Shown piece after piece: positions 36,881 through 45,341 of a DNA stretch of 46,981 nt; positions within the stretch are counted from its first letter, which is position 1; the number at the start of each line of letters is the position of its first letter. The position numbers and the translations under genes were made by a program. The notes under the pieces were generated by a model. It saw nothing but the letters and a program-made list of their open reading frames with translations, did no database searches and had not been told where the DNA came from. The DNA is from an uncultured Pelagibacteraceae bacterium (GTDB lineage: Bacteria > Pseudomonadota > Alphaproteobacteria > Pelagibacterales > Pelagibacteraceae), in the NCBI GenBank assembly GCA_902536305.1, contig CACAWX010000005.1:1-46981 (forward strand), given 5' to 3'.

Positions 36881-37567
36881 TTATCTATTGTTATTTTCAT
36901 CATCATTATTTGATGATTGATCTGTATTTTCTGTCTGAGTTTCTTCTTGAGTAGTCTCCGATTGAGTTTCTTCTTGTGTTGTTTGTTCAGGCTCTGGCTC
37001 TAGTTCTGATGGAGTTTCTTCTTGAGTTGGTTCTACTTGTGGATCAGGTGTTGGTTCCTCTCGGGGCTGTGATCTAGCAATATCGGCTGCGCTTTGTGCT
37101 TCTGGCTCTCTTCTCATGAAGAAATATATTCCCGCTGCAATTACTGCAATAGCTCCCAAGATATAAAGAATAATATTTAACATACTAATTCCTTTATCTT
37201 CTTCAGCTGCTTCTGTAGTTTCTTCAGCTACTGGCGTTACTTCTTCTTCCTCAGGTTTTGCGTCTTGTTCCTGAGTTGGTTTGGCACTAACTTCTTCTTT
37301 AGGCTCTTCTGGTTTTGTTTCAGGTTCTGGCTCTGGCTCTGGCTCTGGCTCTTTTACAGGTTCAGGAGTAGGTTCAGGCTCTTTAGCTGGCTCTGGTTCC
37401 GGTTCAGGTTCTTTTACGGGTTCCGGTTCGGGTTTAGCCTCAACTACTGGTGTTGTAACTTGTGTTTCAGGAGCTTTTACAACTGTTTCTGGATCTTTAG
37501 GTTTTGGATTAATCACACCTGTGGCAGCAACGATAACACCGATAATTACTACGGCTATTAAATCCAT
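36881..37567 (-). CDS. Pro/Glu-repeat protein with two membrane segments
   Basis: 228 residues of strongly biased composition. A hydrophobic N-terminus (1-19, [16 protein letters not shown]) leads into a Lys-Glu-Pro repeat (46-83, with three 10-residue units of the type [10 protein letters not shown]), a Glu-rich stretch, a second membrane helix (128-151, ending FFMRR), then an acidic Thr/Gln/Glu tail ([16 protein letters not shown]). Pro-Glu repeats form stiff, extended arms like those of TonB, so it may span the periplasm, but no TonB C-terminal domain is present. It lies back to back with the nuclease-fold gene, with no gap. Composition is GC-richer than its neighbours because of the Pro/Glu codons. 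Function unknown. Confidence 0.7.
   Translation of the reverse strand: MDLIAVVIIGVIVAATGVINPKPKDPETVVKAPETQVTTPVVEAKPEPEPVKEPEPEPEPAKEPEPTPEPVKEPEPEPEPEPETKPEEPKEEVSAKPTQEQDAKPEEEEVTPVAEETTEAAEEDKGISMLNIILYILGAIAVIAAGIYFFMRREPEAQSAADIARSQPREEPTPDPQVEPTQEETPSELEPEPEQTTQEETQSETTQEETQTENTDQSSNNDDENNNR
37328..37417 (-). repeat. Three tandem 30-bp units coding for a (V/A)KEPEPxPEP decapeptide
   Basis: Codons 51-80 of the Pro/Glu-repeat protein encode [30 protein letters not shown]. The period is 30 bases and flanking half-units extend the region to about 37319-37432. Such repeats change length by slippage. Confidence 0.85.
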
Positions 37568-37683
37568 TAGATTAATTTAAACTTAAAATATTTAAATACA
37601 GCAATTAAGATGAACAAATTGGGTGTTAGCTGTGTACAAAAAAGCGATAATTATATGAGATTTTTAATTTAGATAAATTAACT

Positions 37684-38142
37684 TTACTCAGGTTTGAAGA
37701 TTAAACAAAGTCCATTACTACAAAATCTTTTACCTGATTCTCTAGGGCCATCATTAAAAACGTGTCCATGATGTGCTCCACACTTAGCGCAATGATACTC
37801 AACCCTTTCCATTCCAAAACTATAATCAATTTTAGTTTTAAAAGCCCCCGGTAAGGCCTCTGAAAAAGATGGCCAACCGGTTCCACTATCAAATTTGGCT
37901 GTTGAAGCGAATAATTTATTCCCACAATTAGCACAGTGGTAAAAACCTTTTCTTTTCTCTTTTAAAAGATCGCTAGTGTAAGGTCTTTCAGTACCCTCAT
38001 TAAACATGATCTCTTTTTGCTTTTTAGATAAATTCGGATTGATAACCTTTTTAGCTGATGCAACTAAAAAGCTAGTAGGAAATATAGTAGAAATTAATGA
38101 AAGTGCTAATAATTTAATAAATTTTCTTTTGAATAAACGCAT
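37684..38142 (-). CDS. msrB: Exported methionine-R-sulfoxide reductase B
   Basis: 152 residues. An N-terminal basic and hydrophobic segment (1-30, RLFKRKFIKLLALSLISTIF) looks like a signal peptide, so the enzyme probably works in the periplasm. The MsrB fold follows: zinc pairs CANC and CAKC, FDSGTGWPSF, HCAKCGAHHGHVF, and RFCSNGLCLIF with the catalytic Cys in RFC. It repairs oxidised methionine (R form) in proteins. 116 bases separate it from the downstream Pro/Glu gene. Confidence 0.92.
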   Translation of the reverse strand: MRLFKRKFIKLLALSLISTIFPTSFLVASAKKVINPNLSKKQKEIMFNEGTERPYTSDLLKEKRKGFYHCANCGNKLFASTAKFDSGTGWPSFSEALPGAFKTKIDYSFGMERVEYHCAKCGAHHGHVFNDGPRESGKRFCSNGLCLIFKPE

Positions 38143-38164
38143 ATTTATTTATTATAGTTATTAA

Positions 38165-38287
38165 ATGAAAACAATTTTTTTATTTTTTTTAACTATTTAT
38201 ATTGCATATTACCTTTTTCGTCCTGTGACAAAAAAAGAGATAAAGAAATTTAACGATCCAGATAATTGGTCAAATATGGGTTTTTAA
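38165..38287 (+). CDS. Tiny membrane protein (40 residues)
   Basis: A frame of 40 codons with an ATG start, an N-terminal membrane helix (MKTIFLFFLTIYIAYYLF) and a charged tail ending FNDPDNWSNMGF. It runs convergently into the SDR gene (18-nt overlap). No clear ribosome binding site. The helix-then-tail design and a non-random ending make it plausible, but length allows chance. Confidence 0.35.
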   Translation: MKTIFLFFLTIYIAYYLFRPVTKKEIKKFNDPDNWSNMGF

Positions 38288-39025
38288 CCGCTTAATTTTC
38301 CCACCATCAATTGCAATATTATTAAAATTTAAATTAGAACTTCTTATTAAACTATAAACTAACTTTGCAACTTCTTCTGGTTTAGTAGGTCTTTTAATTT
38401 TATCAGCTTTACATCTTTGTTTTAAAATTTGTTTTACACTTTTTTTTAAAATTTTGGAATCTGTCTCTAGTAGTTTTTTTAGCCTACTTGTCAATGTCAT
38501 ACCTGGGTGAATTATTGATACTGATACTTTATCCATTTTACCTTGCATTGCTAATGCTCTAGAAAAGTTGTTTAGTGCAGAGTTAACTGCGCCCCCTATC
38601 ATAAATGTATTTGAAGGATTTCTAGCTGCTCCCCCACCTATATTTATTATTTTTCCTTTATTTATTCTTAAAGTTTTCCAAAAGTTTCTGCTTAATCTCA
38701 CAGCTGCTTTAAATTTTAGATTAAAACCGTCATCCCAAACATTGTCTTTAAGTTTTAAAAAACTACCACCTTTAGTAGCTCCAGCTACATTAATTAGATA
38801 ATTTAATTTTTTAATTTTGGCTCCAATAGAGTTGCATGCAGATAATGAGCGTAAGTCTTTTGAAATTATTATTGAATTTTTAGGAAATTTTAAACTAGTT
38901 TGAATTTTTTTTAATTTAACTTTTGATCTTGCAACCAAAATAACTTTAATTTTTTTTTGATTTAATTCTTTAGCTATGGCTGAACCTATTCCTTGGCTTG
39001 CTCCTGTGATCAAAGCTATCTTCAT
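38270..39025 (-). CDS. SDR-fold protein lacking the catalytic Tyr and Lys
   Basis: 251 residues from the ATG at 39025, which overlaps the upstream gene by 4 nt (ATGA); a longer form from 39037 is possible. The Rossmann motif GASQGIGSAIA (8-18) and NVAGAT (79-84) are good, so NAD(P) is probably bound. At the active site the usual Ser...Tyr-x3-Lys is replaced: NIGGGAARN has no Ser at 130-131, and GGAVNSAL has Gly 144 for Tyr and Asn 148 for Lys. It may act by another mechanism, or be a binding or structural partner of the neighbouring SDR. Third gene of the hydratase-SDR-SDR operon. Confidence 0.8.
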   Translation of the reverse strand: MKIALITGASQGIGSAIAKELNQKKIKVILVARSKVKLKKIQTSLKFPKNSIIISKDLRSLSACNSIGAKIKKLNYLINVAGATKGGSFLKLKDNVWDDGFNLKFKAAVRLSRNFWKTLRINKGKIINIGGGAARNPSNTFMIGGAVNSALNNFSRALAMQGKMDKVSVSIIHPGMTLTSRLKKLLETDSKILKKSVKQILKQRCKADKIKRPTKPEEVAKLVYSLIRSSNLNFNNIAIDGGKIKRLKTHI

Positions 39026-39786
39026 TGAACTGACCATCCTCCGTCCATAATCATATTTGATCCGGTAATTTGTTCTGCTTCATTTGTTGTTAAGAAATAA
39101 GCCATACTCGATACATCATTTTTTTTAATGAATTCCATAGAGGGATGTTTTTCTTTTATCAGATCTTTTTTAGCTTTGTTAAAAGATATTTTTCTATCAT
39201 TAGCTATTTTTTTGATTTGTTTGATAACAAGCTCTGTCAAAACAAAACCAGGACCTATTGCATTACAGGTTATATTTTCTTCAGCTGTCTCTAAGGCTAC
39301 AACTTTGGTTAGTCCTACCAATCCATGTTTAGATGATACATAGCCAGATTTATTCTTCGAAGCTACTTTTCCATGAACAGATGAAATATTAATTATTCTC
39401 CCCCATTTATTTCTTCTCATAATCGGCAAAACCTCTTTAATCATTCTAAATGGAGTTGTTAAATTTAATTCAATTATATATTCCCAAATATCATCAGAAA
39501 ATTTAGTTATTGGTGCAACGTGCTGTCTTCCAGCACAATTAACAAGTACATCAATTTTTTTAAATTTCTTAGTGGTGTTTTTTACAAATTTATAAAGATT
39601 TTTTTTATTTAATAGATTGGCATTCATTACAATCGATCGATTAAAGTTAAATAATAACTTAATTTTCTTCATTTCATTCTTATTTATTATTCCAGCAATT
39701 GAAATGTTATAATTCTTTTTATAAAAAAATTTAGCAATATCTAATCCTATACCGCTCGTACCACCTGTTATTATTATCGTTCTCAT
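39022..39786 (-). CDS. 3-hydroxybutyrate dehydrogenase-like SDR
   Basis: 254 residues. TGGTSGIGLDIA (7-18), NCAGRQHVAPI, and a full active site Ser 135/136, Tyr 149, Lys 153 (YVSSK). SSVHGKVAS, KHGLVGLTKVVALE and the ending GSNMIMDGGWSVQ closely resemble bacterial D-3-hydroxybutyrate dehydrogenase (BdhA). It would oxidise a 3-hydroxy acid to a 3-oxo acid with NAD. Given the hydratase partner, the real substrate may be another hydroxy acid. ATGA overlaps with both neighbours. Confidence 0.85.
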   Translation of the reverse strand: MRTIIITGGTSGIGLDIAKFFYKKNYNISIAGIINKNEMKKIKLLFNFNRSIVMNANLLNKKNLYKFVKNTTKKFKKIDVLVNCAGRQHVAPITKFSDDIWEYIIELNLTTPFRMIKEVLPIMRRNKWGRIINISSVHGKVASKNKSGYVSSKHGLVGLTKVVALETAEENITCNAIGPGFVLTELVIKQIKKIANDRKISFNKAKKDLIKEKHPSMEFIKKNDVSSMAYFLTTNEAEQITGSNMIMDGGWSVQ

Positions 39787-40562
39787 ATAATCTTTATTTC
39801 GAATTTTCCTAAGTTTTCATAATTTATATTAATATGATCTTTTTCTTTTATATTGTAAGGCTGAATTAAAGATCCACATAGTAGATAATCTCCTTTTTTA
39901 AATGCTATATCTTTATCTTTAAACTCGTCAACAAAAGCCTTTAATGAAAATCTAGGATCTATTCTTTTTTCTCCTGTAAAAAATGGCTCGATTATATGAT
40001 TATTAATATTAAGCTTAATTTTAACTTTATTCACGTTAATATTTATCCAATTTTTAATTTCATTTCCTATAATTATCTTGCCTCCATTGCCATGATCAGC
40101 AATACCTAAATACATTTGAGTTAATTTATTAAAACTAGATTTAGCATTTTGTTCGTACCTTGATGAAGTTATATCAATAGCTGTAAATAATTTTATATTT
40201 TCTAAATTATTAACAAGATCATCATTAATTTTATAATCCTGGCCAAACTTAAAAGCGTACTCACATTCTATATTTGAAAAGGGAATATCCTTGTAATTTA
40301 TTTCACATTTTGAATGTAGAATAGTATTTTCAAATATTTTTCCTGGTACAGGTCCATCGAAACCCTCTTCTATTTGTACCTCTTTGGCTACAGCGCCAAT
40401 CTTCCAACCTACTGTTTTTTGTTTAATTTTTTTATAAAATAAATTTAATGCTTCGTACGCTTCCTCCCTTGAAGAAGGAATTTCATTCTTATCAAAATTA
40501 TTTAAATCAATAAGGGTTTTAGATTCCCAAGCATTTGCTAATTCATCACTTAATTTATTCAT
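39783..40562 (-). CDS. 2-keto-4-pentenoate hydratase-family protein
   Basis: 259 residues. VGWKIGAVAKEVQ (35-60 region), GPVPGKIFENTI, NIECEYAFKFG with the metal-binding E-x-E, IDITSSRYEQ and DHGNGGKIIIG match the MhpD hydratase/decarboxylase family. It would add water to, or decarboxylate, a 2-oxo-alkenoate in the breakdown of an aromatic or aliphatic acid. First gene of a leftward operon with two SDRs, divergent from the DUF1907 gene across 62 bases. It is distant from the family member at 408-1184, which has a much more basic composition. Confidence 0.8.
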   Translation of the reverse strand: MNKLSDELANAWESKTLIDLNNFDKNEIPSSREEAYEALNLFYKKIKQKTVGWKIGAVAKEVQIEEGFDGPVPGKIFENTILHSKCEINYKDIPFSNIECEYAFKFGQDYKINDDLVNNLENIKLFTAIDITSSRYEQNAKSSFNKLTQMYLGIADHGNGGKIIIGNEIKNWININVNKVKIKLNINNHIIEPFFTGEKRIDPRFSLKAFVDEFKDKDIAFKKGDYLLCGSLIQPYNIKEKDHININYENLGKFEIKII

Positions 40563-40624
40563 ATAAAATATATTTAATAACTATATTTAATTTGATTATT
40601 ATTTGATAATGATATTAATACAGC

Positions 40625-41590
40625 ATGGAATTATCAATCGATAAAGCTGAATTTGCTAAGACTTCACTTGAACAAATATCAGAGGCTTTAAAAAAAGGGT
40701 TAGTTCAAAACTATAAGTCAGTTGAAATATCTATCGAAAATTGTCCTGATCTAACAAAATGGGACTGTCCGGCTTCTGGCTTAAGTGGAAATCAAAAAAT
40801 TATTGATGTTGGCGGTGAACCTTATATGCACGATAAAAGATTTATAGGTGCTGAATTTGATTTTGAGGAGATTGCAAAAAGAATTGGATCTGAAAAATCT
40901 TATGCTTTAGGCGCAGGATCTGGTGCTATGTCATGTTTAGATGGGCATTGTGGTGAATTAGTTATTAATGAAAATTTAATTAATAATGAGTCTAGATCAA
41001 TAATTGCTCAAGTAGACGAACAAAATAATTGCAAAGCATCTAAATATTCTGCTCGCAAACATGGTGGTTTAGGAAATATTTACTACTCTGATGGAAATAC
41101 TGGAAAAGTTATTAAGATTATAATTAAAGGAAGATCTGGTGAACAAGGTTCTCTACCTCAAGCTATGCGTAAAGCTTTGAGTGATAATCTTTCAATCTCA
41201 AATAATAATCATGTGGCCGTAGCTGGTATTTTTAGAATTTTAAAAGGTAAAATTAAATCTCATGTTCAACCAGACTACGATACTATTAAACATGAATATT
41301 ACGACCCAAAACAAATGAAATGTGTGAAAGATTTTTTACAGTTCTATGAACCTATTGGGCCTCATTTTCAGTGCTATTCAATCCTTTGGACTGGTGATCC
41401 TACAGGAGGAAAACTAAATTTAAGGGAGTCGGGTGAACACACACATTTTCACTCCTATAAAGGAACCCAAGATGCTGGTCATTATCACTTCGATGTAACA
41501 CCAAATGATATTGAATATGAGTGTTATTTTAATATTGCACCTGAAGTACACAGAGTAAATAATATATACAAAGAGCTAGCCTCAAAATAA
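40625..41590 (+). CDS. DUF1907 zinc ester hydrolase, homologue of human C11orf54 (PTD012)
   Basis: 321 residues, near the human protein's 315. The family's zinc site is recognisable as H-x-H-x9-H: His 274, His 276 and His 286 in EHTHFHSYKG and DAGHYHFD. Earlier blocks such as CPASGLSGNQKIIDVGG, GAGSGAMSCLDGHCGEL and GEQGSLPQAMRKAL are also in register with the family. Human PTD012 has been reported as a zinc-containing ester hydrolase; the physiological substrate is unknown. It is divergent from the hydratase-SDR-SDR operon, so a role in the same catabolic route is possible. No signal peptide, so probably cytoplasmic. Confidence 0.85.
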   Translation: MELSIDKAEFAKTSLEQISEALKKGLVQNYKSVEISIENCPDLTKWDCPASGLSGNQKIIDVGGEPYMHDKRFIGAEFDFEEIAKRIGSEKSYALGAGSGAMSCLDGHCGELVINENLINNESRSIIAQVDEQNNCKASKYSARKHGGLGNIYYSDGNTGKVIKIIIKGRSGEQGSLPQAMRKALSDNLSISNNNHVAVAGIFRILKGKIKSHVQPDYDTIKHEYYDPKQMKCVKDFLQFYEPIGPHFQCYSILWTGDPTGGKLNLRESGEHTHFHSYKGTQDAGHYHFDVTPNDIEYECYFNIAPEVHRVNNIYKELASK

Positions 41591-41601
41591 AAAGATTTAA
41601 T

Positions 41602-42525
41602 TTATATTTTCTTAATTGGGATGGTTGGGTGCCTAGTTGTAGATGTAACAATATTTACACCAAGCTTTGCCTCTCTTAATATAATATATAATCCAGCTCC
41701 AATTATTAAAAGACTTCCAAAATAAACATTAAGACCTGGAAGGTCTTGAAACACTAAATATCCAATAATACCACCAGCAATGATTTGAATATATTGAGCG
41801 GAAGCAAATATTGATGACGGTAAATGTCTAGCTGAATTTATAACAAAAATTATAGCTACTCCTCTAAATGTACCACCCATCAAGTTTACAAATAAATCAT
41901 TAATTGGCATCGGTTTATAAAAATAAACAGCAACAATACCAGCAAATAAAATCATTAATAATTTTCCATAGATAAGAAAAGAAAACAAACTTTCCTGTTG
42001 TCCGTATTTTCTAACTATTAAATAACTAGCAGCTGGCAGAAACGGCATTATGATAGCCAGTATTCCTATTTTACTAAACTCATTACTAAAAGGATCAATA
42101 GCTATGATAGCTCCAATAAATCCAATTATAGTTGCCAAATACCTTCTCCAACTAACTTTTTCTTTTAAAAAGATAGCGCCCCCAATTGTTAATAATAAAG
42201 GAATAGTAAAAATGATGCTGTAAAGTGTAGTAAGGGGTAAATAATAAGTTGAATAAACGAAACTACTCATAGCCAAAAACATTGTTAGAGTTCTAAAAAA
42301 ATGGACAGTGAAACTTGCCTTTTTTAATTTATGCCAAGCATGTTTATATTGAGTATAAATTACTACAGTTATTAATGCTGCAAATGAAGAAAATAAAACA
42401 ATTTGAGTGGAGTGATATCTATTAATTAAATCTTTTGAGATTGTGTCCTGACATACAAATAGAAAGTAGCCTAACAAAGCTAACACAAAATTTGTGTAGT
42501 TGACCCGCTTAGTTACGGATTGCAT
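41602..42525 (-). CDS. EamA/DMT-family transporter
   Basis: 307 residues with about ten hydrophobic helices in two EamA repeats (for example FLAMSSFVYSTYYLPLTTL in the first, SARHLPSSIFASAQYIQII in the second). Such transporters export amino acids, nucleosides or other metabolites, and some import. Substrate cannot be read from the sequence. It ends convergently 11 bases after the DUF1907 gene and begins 8 bases after the PhyH gene, so it probably shares that gene's transcript. Confidence 0.85.
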   Translation of the reverse strand: MQSVTKRVNYTNFVLALLGYFLFVCQDTISKDLINRYHSTQIVLFSSFAALITVVIYTQYKHAWHKLKKASFTVHFFRTLTMFLAMSSFVYSTYYLPLTTLYSIIFTIPLLLTIGGAIFLKEKVSWRRYLATIIGFIGAIIAIDPFSNEFSKIGILAIIMPFLPAASYLIVRKYGQQESLFSFLIYGKLLMILFAGIVAVYFYKPMPINDLFVNLMGGTFRGVAIIFVINSARHLPSSIFASAQYIQIIAGGIIGYLVFQDLPGLNVYFGSLLIIGAGLYIILREAKLGVNIVTSTTRHPTIPIKKI

Positions 42526-42533
42526 TTAATAAA

Positions 42534-43514
42534 TTATATGACGTTTGGTAAATCTCTTTTTGAGTTTTTAAAAGTTGGTAATGGATACTTATAAGTCCAT
42601 TTTCTTGGAATACATTTATTTTTAGCCTCTTCCCACATTGCTATCCATTGTTTGTAATTATTTACTTTAATATTTTTTCTATTTTTACTTTTTACTACAA
42701 AACTTGGTAATGGATCCCTACCAGAATGTTGTCCTGTTTTATTAAATCTTAAATCCATACTTATTCTAAAATTTTTTGATTTATTTGGAAGAGAACAATG
42801 GATTAAATACCTACTTAATAAAATAATATCACCAACATTGGCCTCTAAAGCAATAGTTTTTAAATCATCTATTTTTTCTTTACCTTTAATTTCAACTTGA
42901 CCTTTGCTGCCTGTATCATGGTTTACTAAACCTAATTTATGACTTTCTTTAACCGCCAACATACATCCGTTTTCTATTCTTGTTTTTGTAAAAGGTATCC
43001 AGCAAGTAACTAATTCAGTGCCCTTTTGACCTTTTTTATTCATTACACCAGCATCTTGGTGCCATGGGGTTCTGCCAACTAAACCATCATGTAAATTTTT
43101 TTTAGAAATTGCTTTTTCAGGTTGTTTTATTCTAGAATTTTGACAAGGATTAGAAGACAATTCCTGTCCAAGTATTTTAGAAACTTTTTCTAGAATTTTA
43201 TTATTTTTAATTAGATTAAAGATCGATTGGCTTGCAAAAAAATCGCTGTCTACATTTACATTTTGTGGAAGTCTTATATTAAAATATTGATCCAATTCTG
43301 GAATATTCAATTTAACTAAATGCGAGTATTTCTTTTTAAAGCTTAGCATTAATACTCTTCTTTTATCTTTTTTAGGAACGAATCTATGAACTAGTCTGTT
43401 CATGATGAAAGCCATGTCGTTTAATATTGGTTCTAAGTCTAATTTATAATCCAGAACATTTCGAATTCTGACAAAACCGTTTTTCTCGAATTCTTTTCTA
43501 ATATTTTGAGCCAT
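42534..43514 (-). CDS. Phytanoyl-CoA dioxygenase (PhyH)-family Fe(II)/2-oxoglutarate oxygenase
   Basis: 326 residues. The iron triad is His 152, Asp 154 (TPWHQDAG) and His 239 (LIHCSLPN), and Arg 250 (NFRISMDLR) is placed to bind 2-oxoglutarate. ENGCMLAVKESHK is the usual block before the second sheet. The family hydroxylates diverse small molecules, including phytanoyl-CoA, ectoine and methylphosphonates; the substrate here is unknown. It follows livG by 40 bases, so it may be co-transcribed with the transporter. Confidence 0.85.
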   Translation of the reverse strand: MAQNIRKEFEKNGFVRIRNVLDYKLDLEPILNDMAFIMNRLVHRFVPKKDKRRVLMLSFKKKYSHLVKLNIPELDQYFNIRLPQNVNVDSDFFASQSIFNLIKNNKILEKVSKILGQELSSNPCQNSRIKQPEKAISKKNLHDGLVGRTPWHQDAGVMNKKGQKGTELVTCWIPFTKTRIENGCMLAVKESHKLGLVNHDTGSKGQVEIKGKEKIDDLKTIALEANVGDIILLSRYLIHCSLPNKSKNFRISMDLRFNKTGQHSGRDPLPSFVVKSKNRKNIKVNNYKQWIAMWEEAKNKCIPRKWTYKYPLPTFKNSKRDLPNVI

Positions 43515-43554
43515 GGAATCTTAAGATAATTACAAAAATAATATCAAAACCAAA

Positions 43555-44352
43555 TTATACTGCAAGTGCTTTTCTCATCTCCTCATCATCCATTTTCTTA
43601 CCAAGATAAGCCTCGATCACGGCATTATCGTCTTTAACTTTCGATGGAGTTCCCTCAGCTATTTTTTGACCATGATCAAATACTGTTACTGTATTACAAG
43701 TATCCATCACTACTTTAAGAATATGTTCAATAATAATTAAAGTAAGACCGTACTTATCTTTTAATTGCATAATAATCTTCATAAGGTTATCTACGTTAAC
43801 TGGTGACAATCCTGCTGCTGGTTCATCTAACATCAACAACTTTGGTTTCATAGCGATTGCTCTGGCTAATACTAATAATCTTCTCTGACCTCCAGAAAGT
43901 TCACTTGCATTTAGTTCAGCATAATCTGCTAAACCCACAAATGATAAAAGCTCCATCATTTCTTCTTTAATGGCTCTCTCTTGATCCCAAATTTTTTTTC
44001 TTCCCACAACTGCATCAATAAAACTATATGGAACTTTGGTATGGTAACCAGCCATCACATTATCAATTACTGTCATATCTTGATAAAGTCTTAAAAGTTG
44101 AAAAGTTCGAGATAAACCATATCCAGCTATTTTATATGGCGGTGTAAAGGTAATATCATGCCCATCAAACTCAATATAACTTCCTGGGTCGCTATCATAT
44201 ATTCCTGAGACTAAGTTAAAGAATGTACTTTTTCCAGAACCATTCGGTCCAATGATGCCTCTTATTTCATTTTTTTTAAGTTCAAAATCTACTTTGTCCA
44301 TAGCTTTTAAACCACCAAAAGATTTTGTTAGTTGTTTAGTTTTTAAAATCAT
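43555..44352 (-). CDS. livG: Branched-chain amino acid-type ABC transporter, ATP-binding protein (LivG)
   Basis: 265 residues. GIIGPNGSGKST (32-43 region), LSGGQRRLLVLARAI, LLMLDEPAAGLSP and IEHILKVVMD with the switch His give a complete ATPase; the C-terminal EAYLGKKM is typical of LivG. It powers uptake together with LivF and the LivHM permeases. It shares one base with livM. livF and livH are not next to it in this window. Confidence 0.9.
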   Translation of the reverse strand: MILKTKQLTKSFGGLKAMDKVDFELKKNEIRGIIGPNGSGKSTFFNLVSGIYDSDPGSYIEFDGHDITFTPPYKIAGYGLSRTFQLLRLYQDMTVIDNVMAGYHTKVPYSFIDAVVGRKKIWDQERAIKEEMMELLSFVGLADYAELNASELSGGQRRLLVLARAIAMKPKLLMLDEPAAGLSPVNVDNLMKIIMQLKDKYGLTLIIIEHILKVVMDTCNTVTVFDHGQKIAEGTPSKVKDDNAVIEAYLGKKMDDEEMRKALAV

Positions 44353-45341
44353 TATGTTTTTTCTGTTCCTGTTTTCTTTTTAAATCTTTTCTCTAAAAAG
44401 TATCTGTCAATAAAACCACCAATACCTTTTGGCATAAATAAAATAGTTAAAACTATAGTTAGACCAAATATTAACAATTGGTATTTGTATAAAGGACGAG
44501 TTAAATCGTAAACAATTGTAATAATGACTGCTCCAATTATTCCTCCCCAGATATGTCCTAAACCTCCGAGCACAACCATAGCTAAAAAAGTTACCATCTC
44601 AATAACTGTATAGTTATTTGGATGGATATATCCTGGTGGCATATGGGCATATACAGCTCCCGCAGCACCAGCGAACATAGCGCTTAAAATAAATGCTAAT
44701 ATTTTATATTTCTTTACGTTAATACCGGCAGCAGCAGCACATATCGGATCCTCTCGTATAGACATAAATGCTCGACCAATTCCAGATCTCAAAATACTAA
44801 ATGAAAAATAAACGGCGATTATCATTATAGTCATTGAAATAAAATAATATCTATCTGGTGAGTCAAAATTAAATCCCATTAAAGATGGAGTTGGAATATC
44901 TGAAATACCAAACGTTGATCTAAAGAAATTTCCATTTTCAATAAATAATCTAATTGCCTCTCCTCCACCTAATGTTGCTAAGGCTAAATAAGGTCCCTCT
45001 AATCTAAAAGATGGTATGCCCATTGCTACACCAAAAAATGCAGTAACCACGATTGCTATTGGTAAAGTAACCCAAAAGCCCAATCCCAAATAAAGAAATA
45101 ATGTTCCAGCAGTATAAGAACCAACTGCAAAAAGTCCGACGTGGCCTACTGTTACTTGTCCGCAATATCCTTTAACAATATTCAATCCTGCTGCAACTAC
45201 TATGTTAACAAAAATAAGTGTCGCTAAATGAGATTGATATACATCTGTAAAAATAACAGACGGTACAAGGGCAAGAATACAAAAAGCTATTATAAATGCG
45301 ATAAAAGGATAATTTCTAATTAATATTTTAAATTTTTCCAT
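44352..45341 (-). CDS. livM: Branched-chain amino acid-type ABC transporter, permease (LivM)
   Basis: 329 residues, with about nine hydrophobic helices. Conserved LivM blocks: GLNIVKGYCGQVTVGHVGLFAVGSYT region (53-78), YLALATLGGGEAIR, GRAFMSIREDPICAAAAGIN and MVVLGGLGHIWGGIIGA. It forms half of the import channel with LivH. One-base overlaps with both neighbours show tight coupling to the upstream oxygenase gene as well as to livG. Confidence 0.9.
   Translation of the reverse strand: MEKFKILIRNYPFIAFIIAFCILALVPSVIFTDVYQSHLATLIFVNIVVAAGLNIVKGYCGQVTVGHVGLFAVGSYTAGTLFLYLGLGFWVTLPIAIVVTAFFGVAMGIPSFRLEGPYLALATLGGGEAIRLFIENGNFFRSTFGISDIPTPSLMGFNFDSPDRYYFISMTIMIIAVYFSFSILRSGIGRAFMSIREDPICAAAAGINVKKYKILAFILSAMFAGAAGAVYAHMPPGYIHPNNYTVIEMVTFLAMVVLGGLGHIWGGIIGAVIITIVYDLTRPLYKYQLLIFGLTIVLTILFMPKGIGGFIDRYFLEKRFKKKTGTEKT

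Noticed and set aside
37265-37580. Two overlapping plus-strand frames opposite the Pro/Glu-repeat gene (Ser/Gly-rich and Phe/Trp/Leu-rich)
   Set aside because: They are the mirror of the Pro/Glu repeat codons. The minus frame has membrane helices, a start and a composition that make sense.
37611-37673. 20-codon frame (MNKLGVSCVQ...) between msrB and the Pro/Glu gene
   Set aside because: Too short, without a ribosome binding site or structural features.
40604-40618. Fur-like GATAATGATATTA ahead of the DUF1907 gene
   Set aside because: Only the left half matches the 6-1-6 repeat (right half 2 of 6). Unlike the perfect boxes at 82-124.
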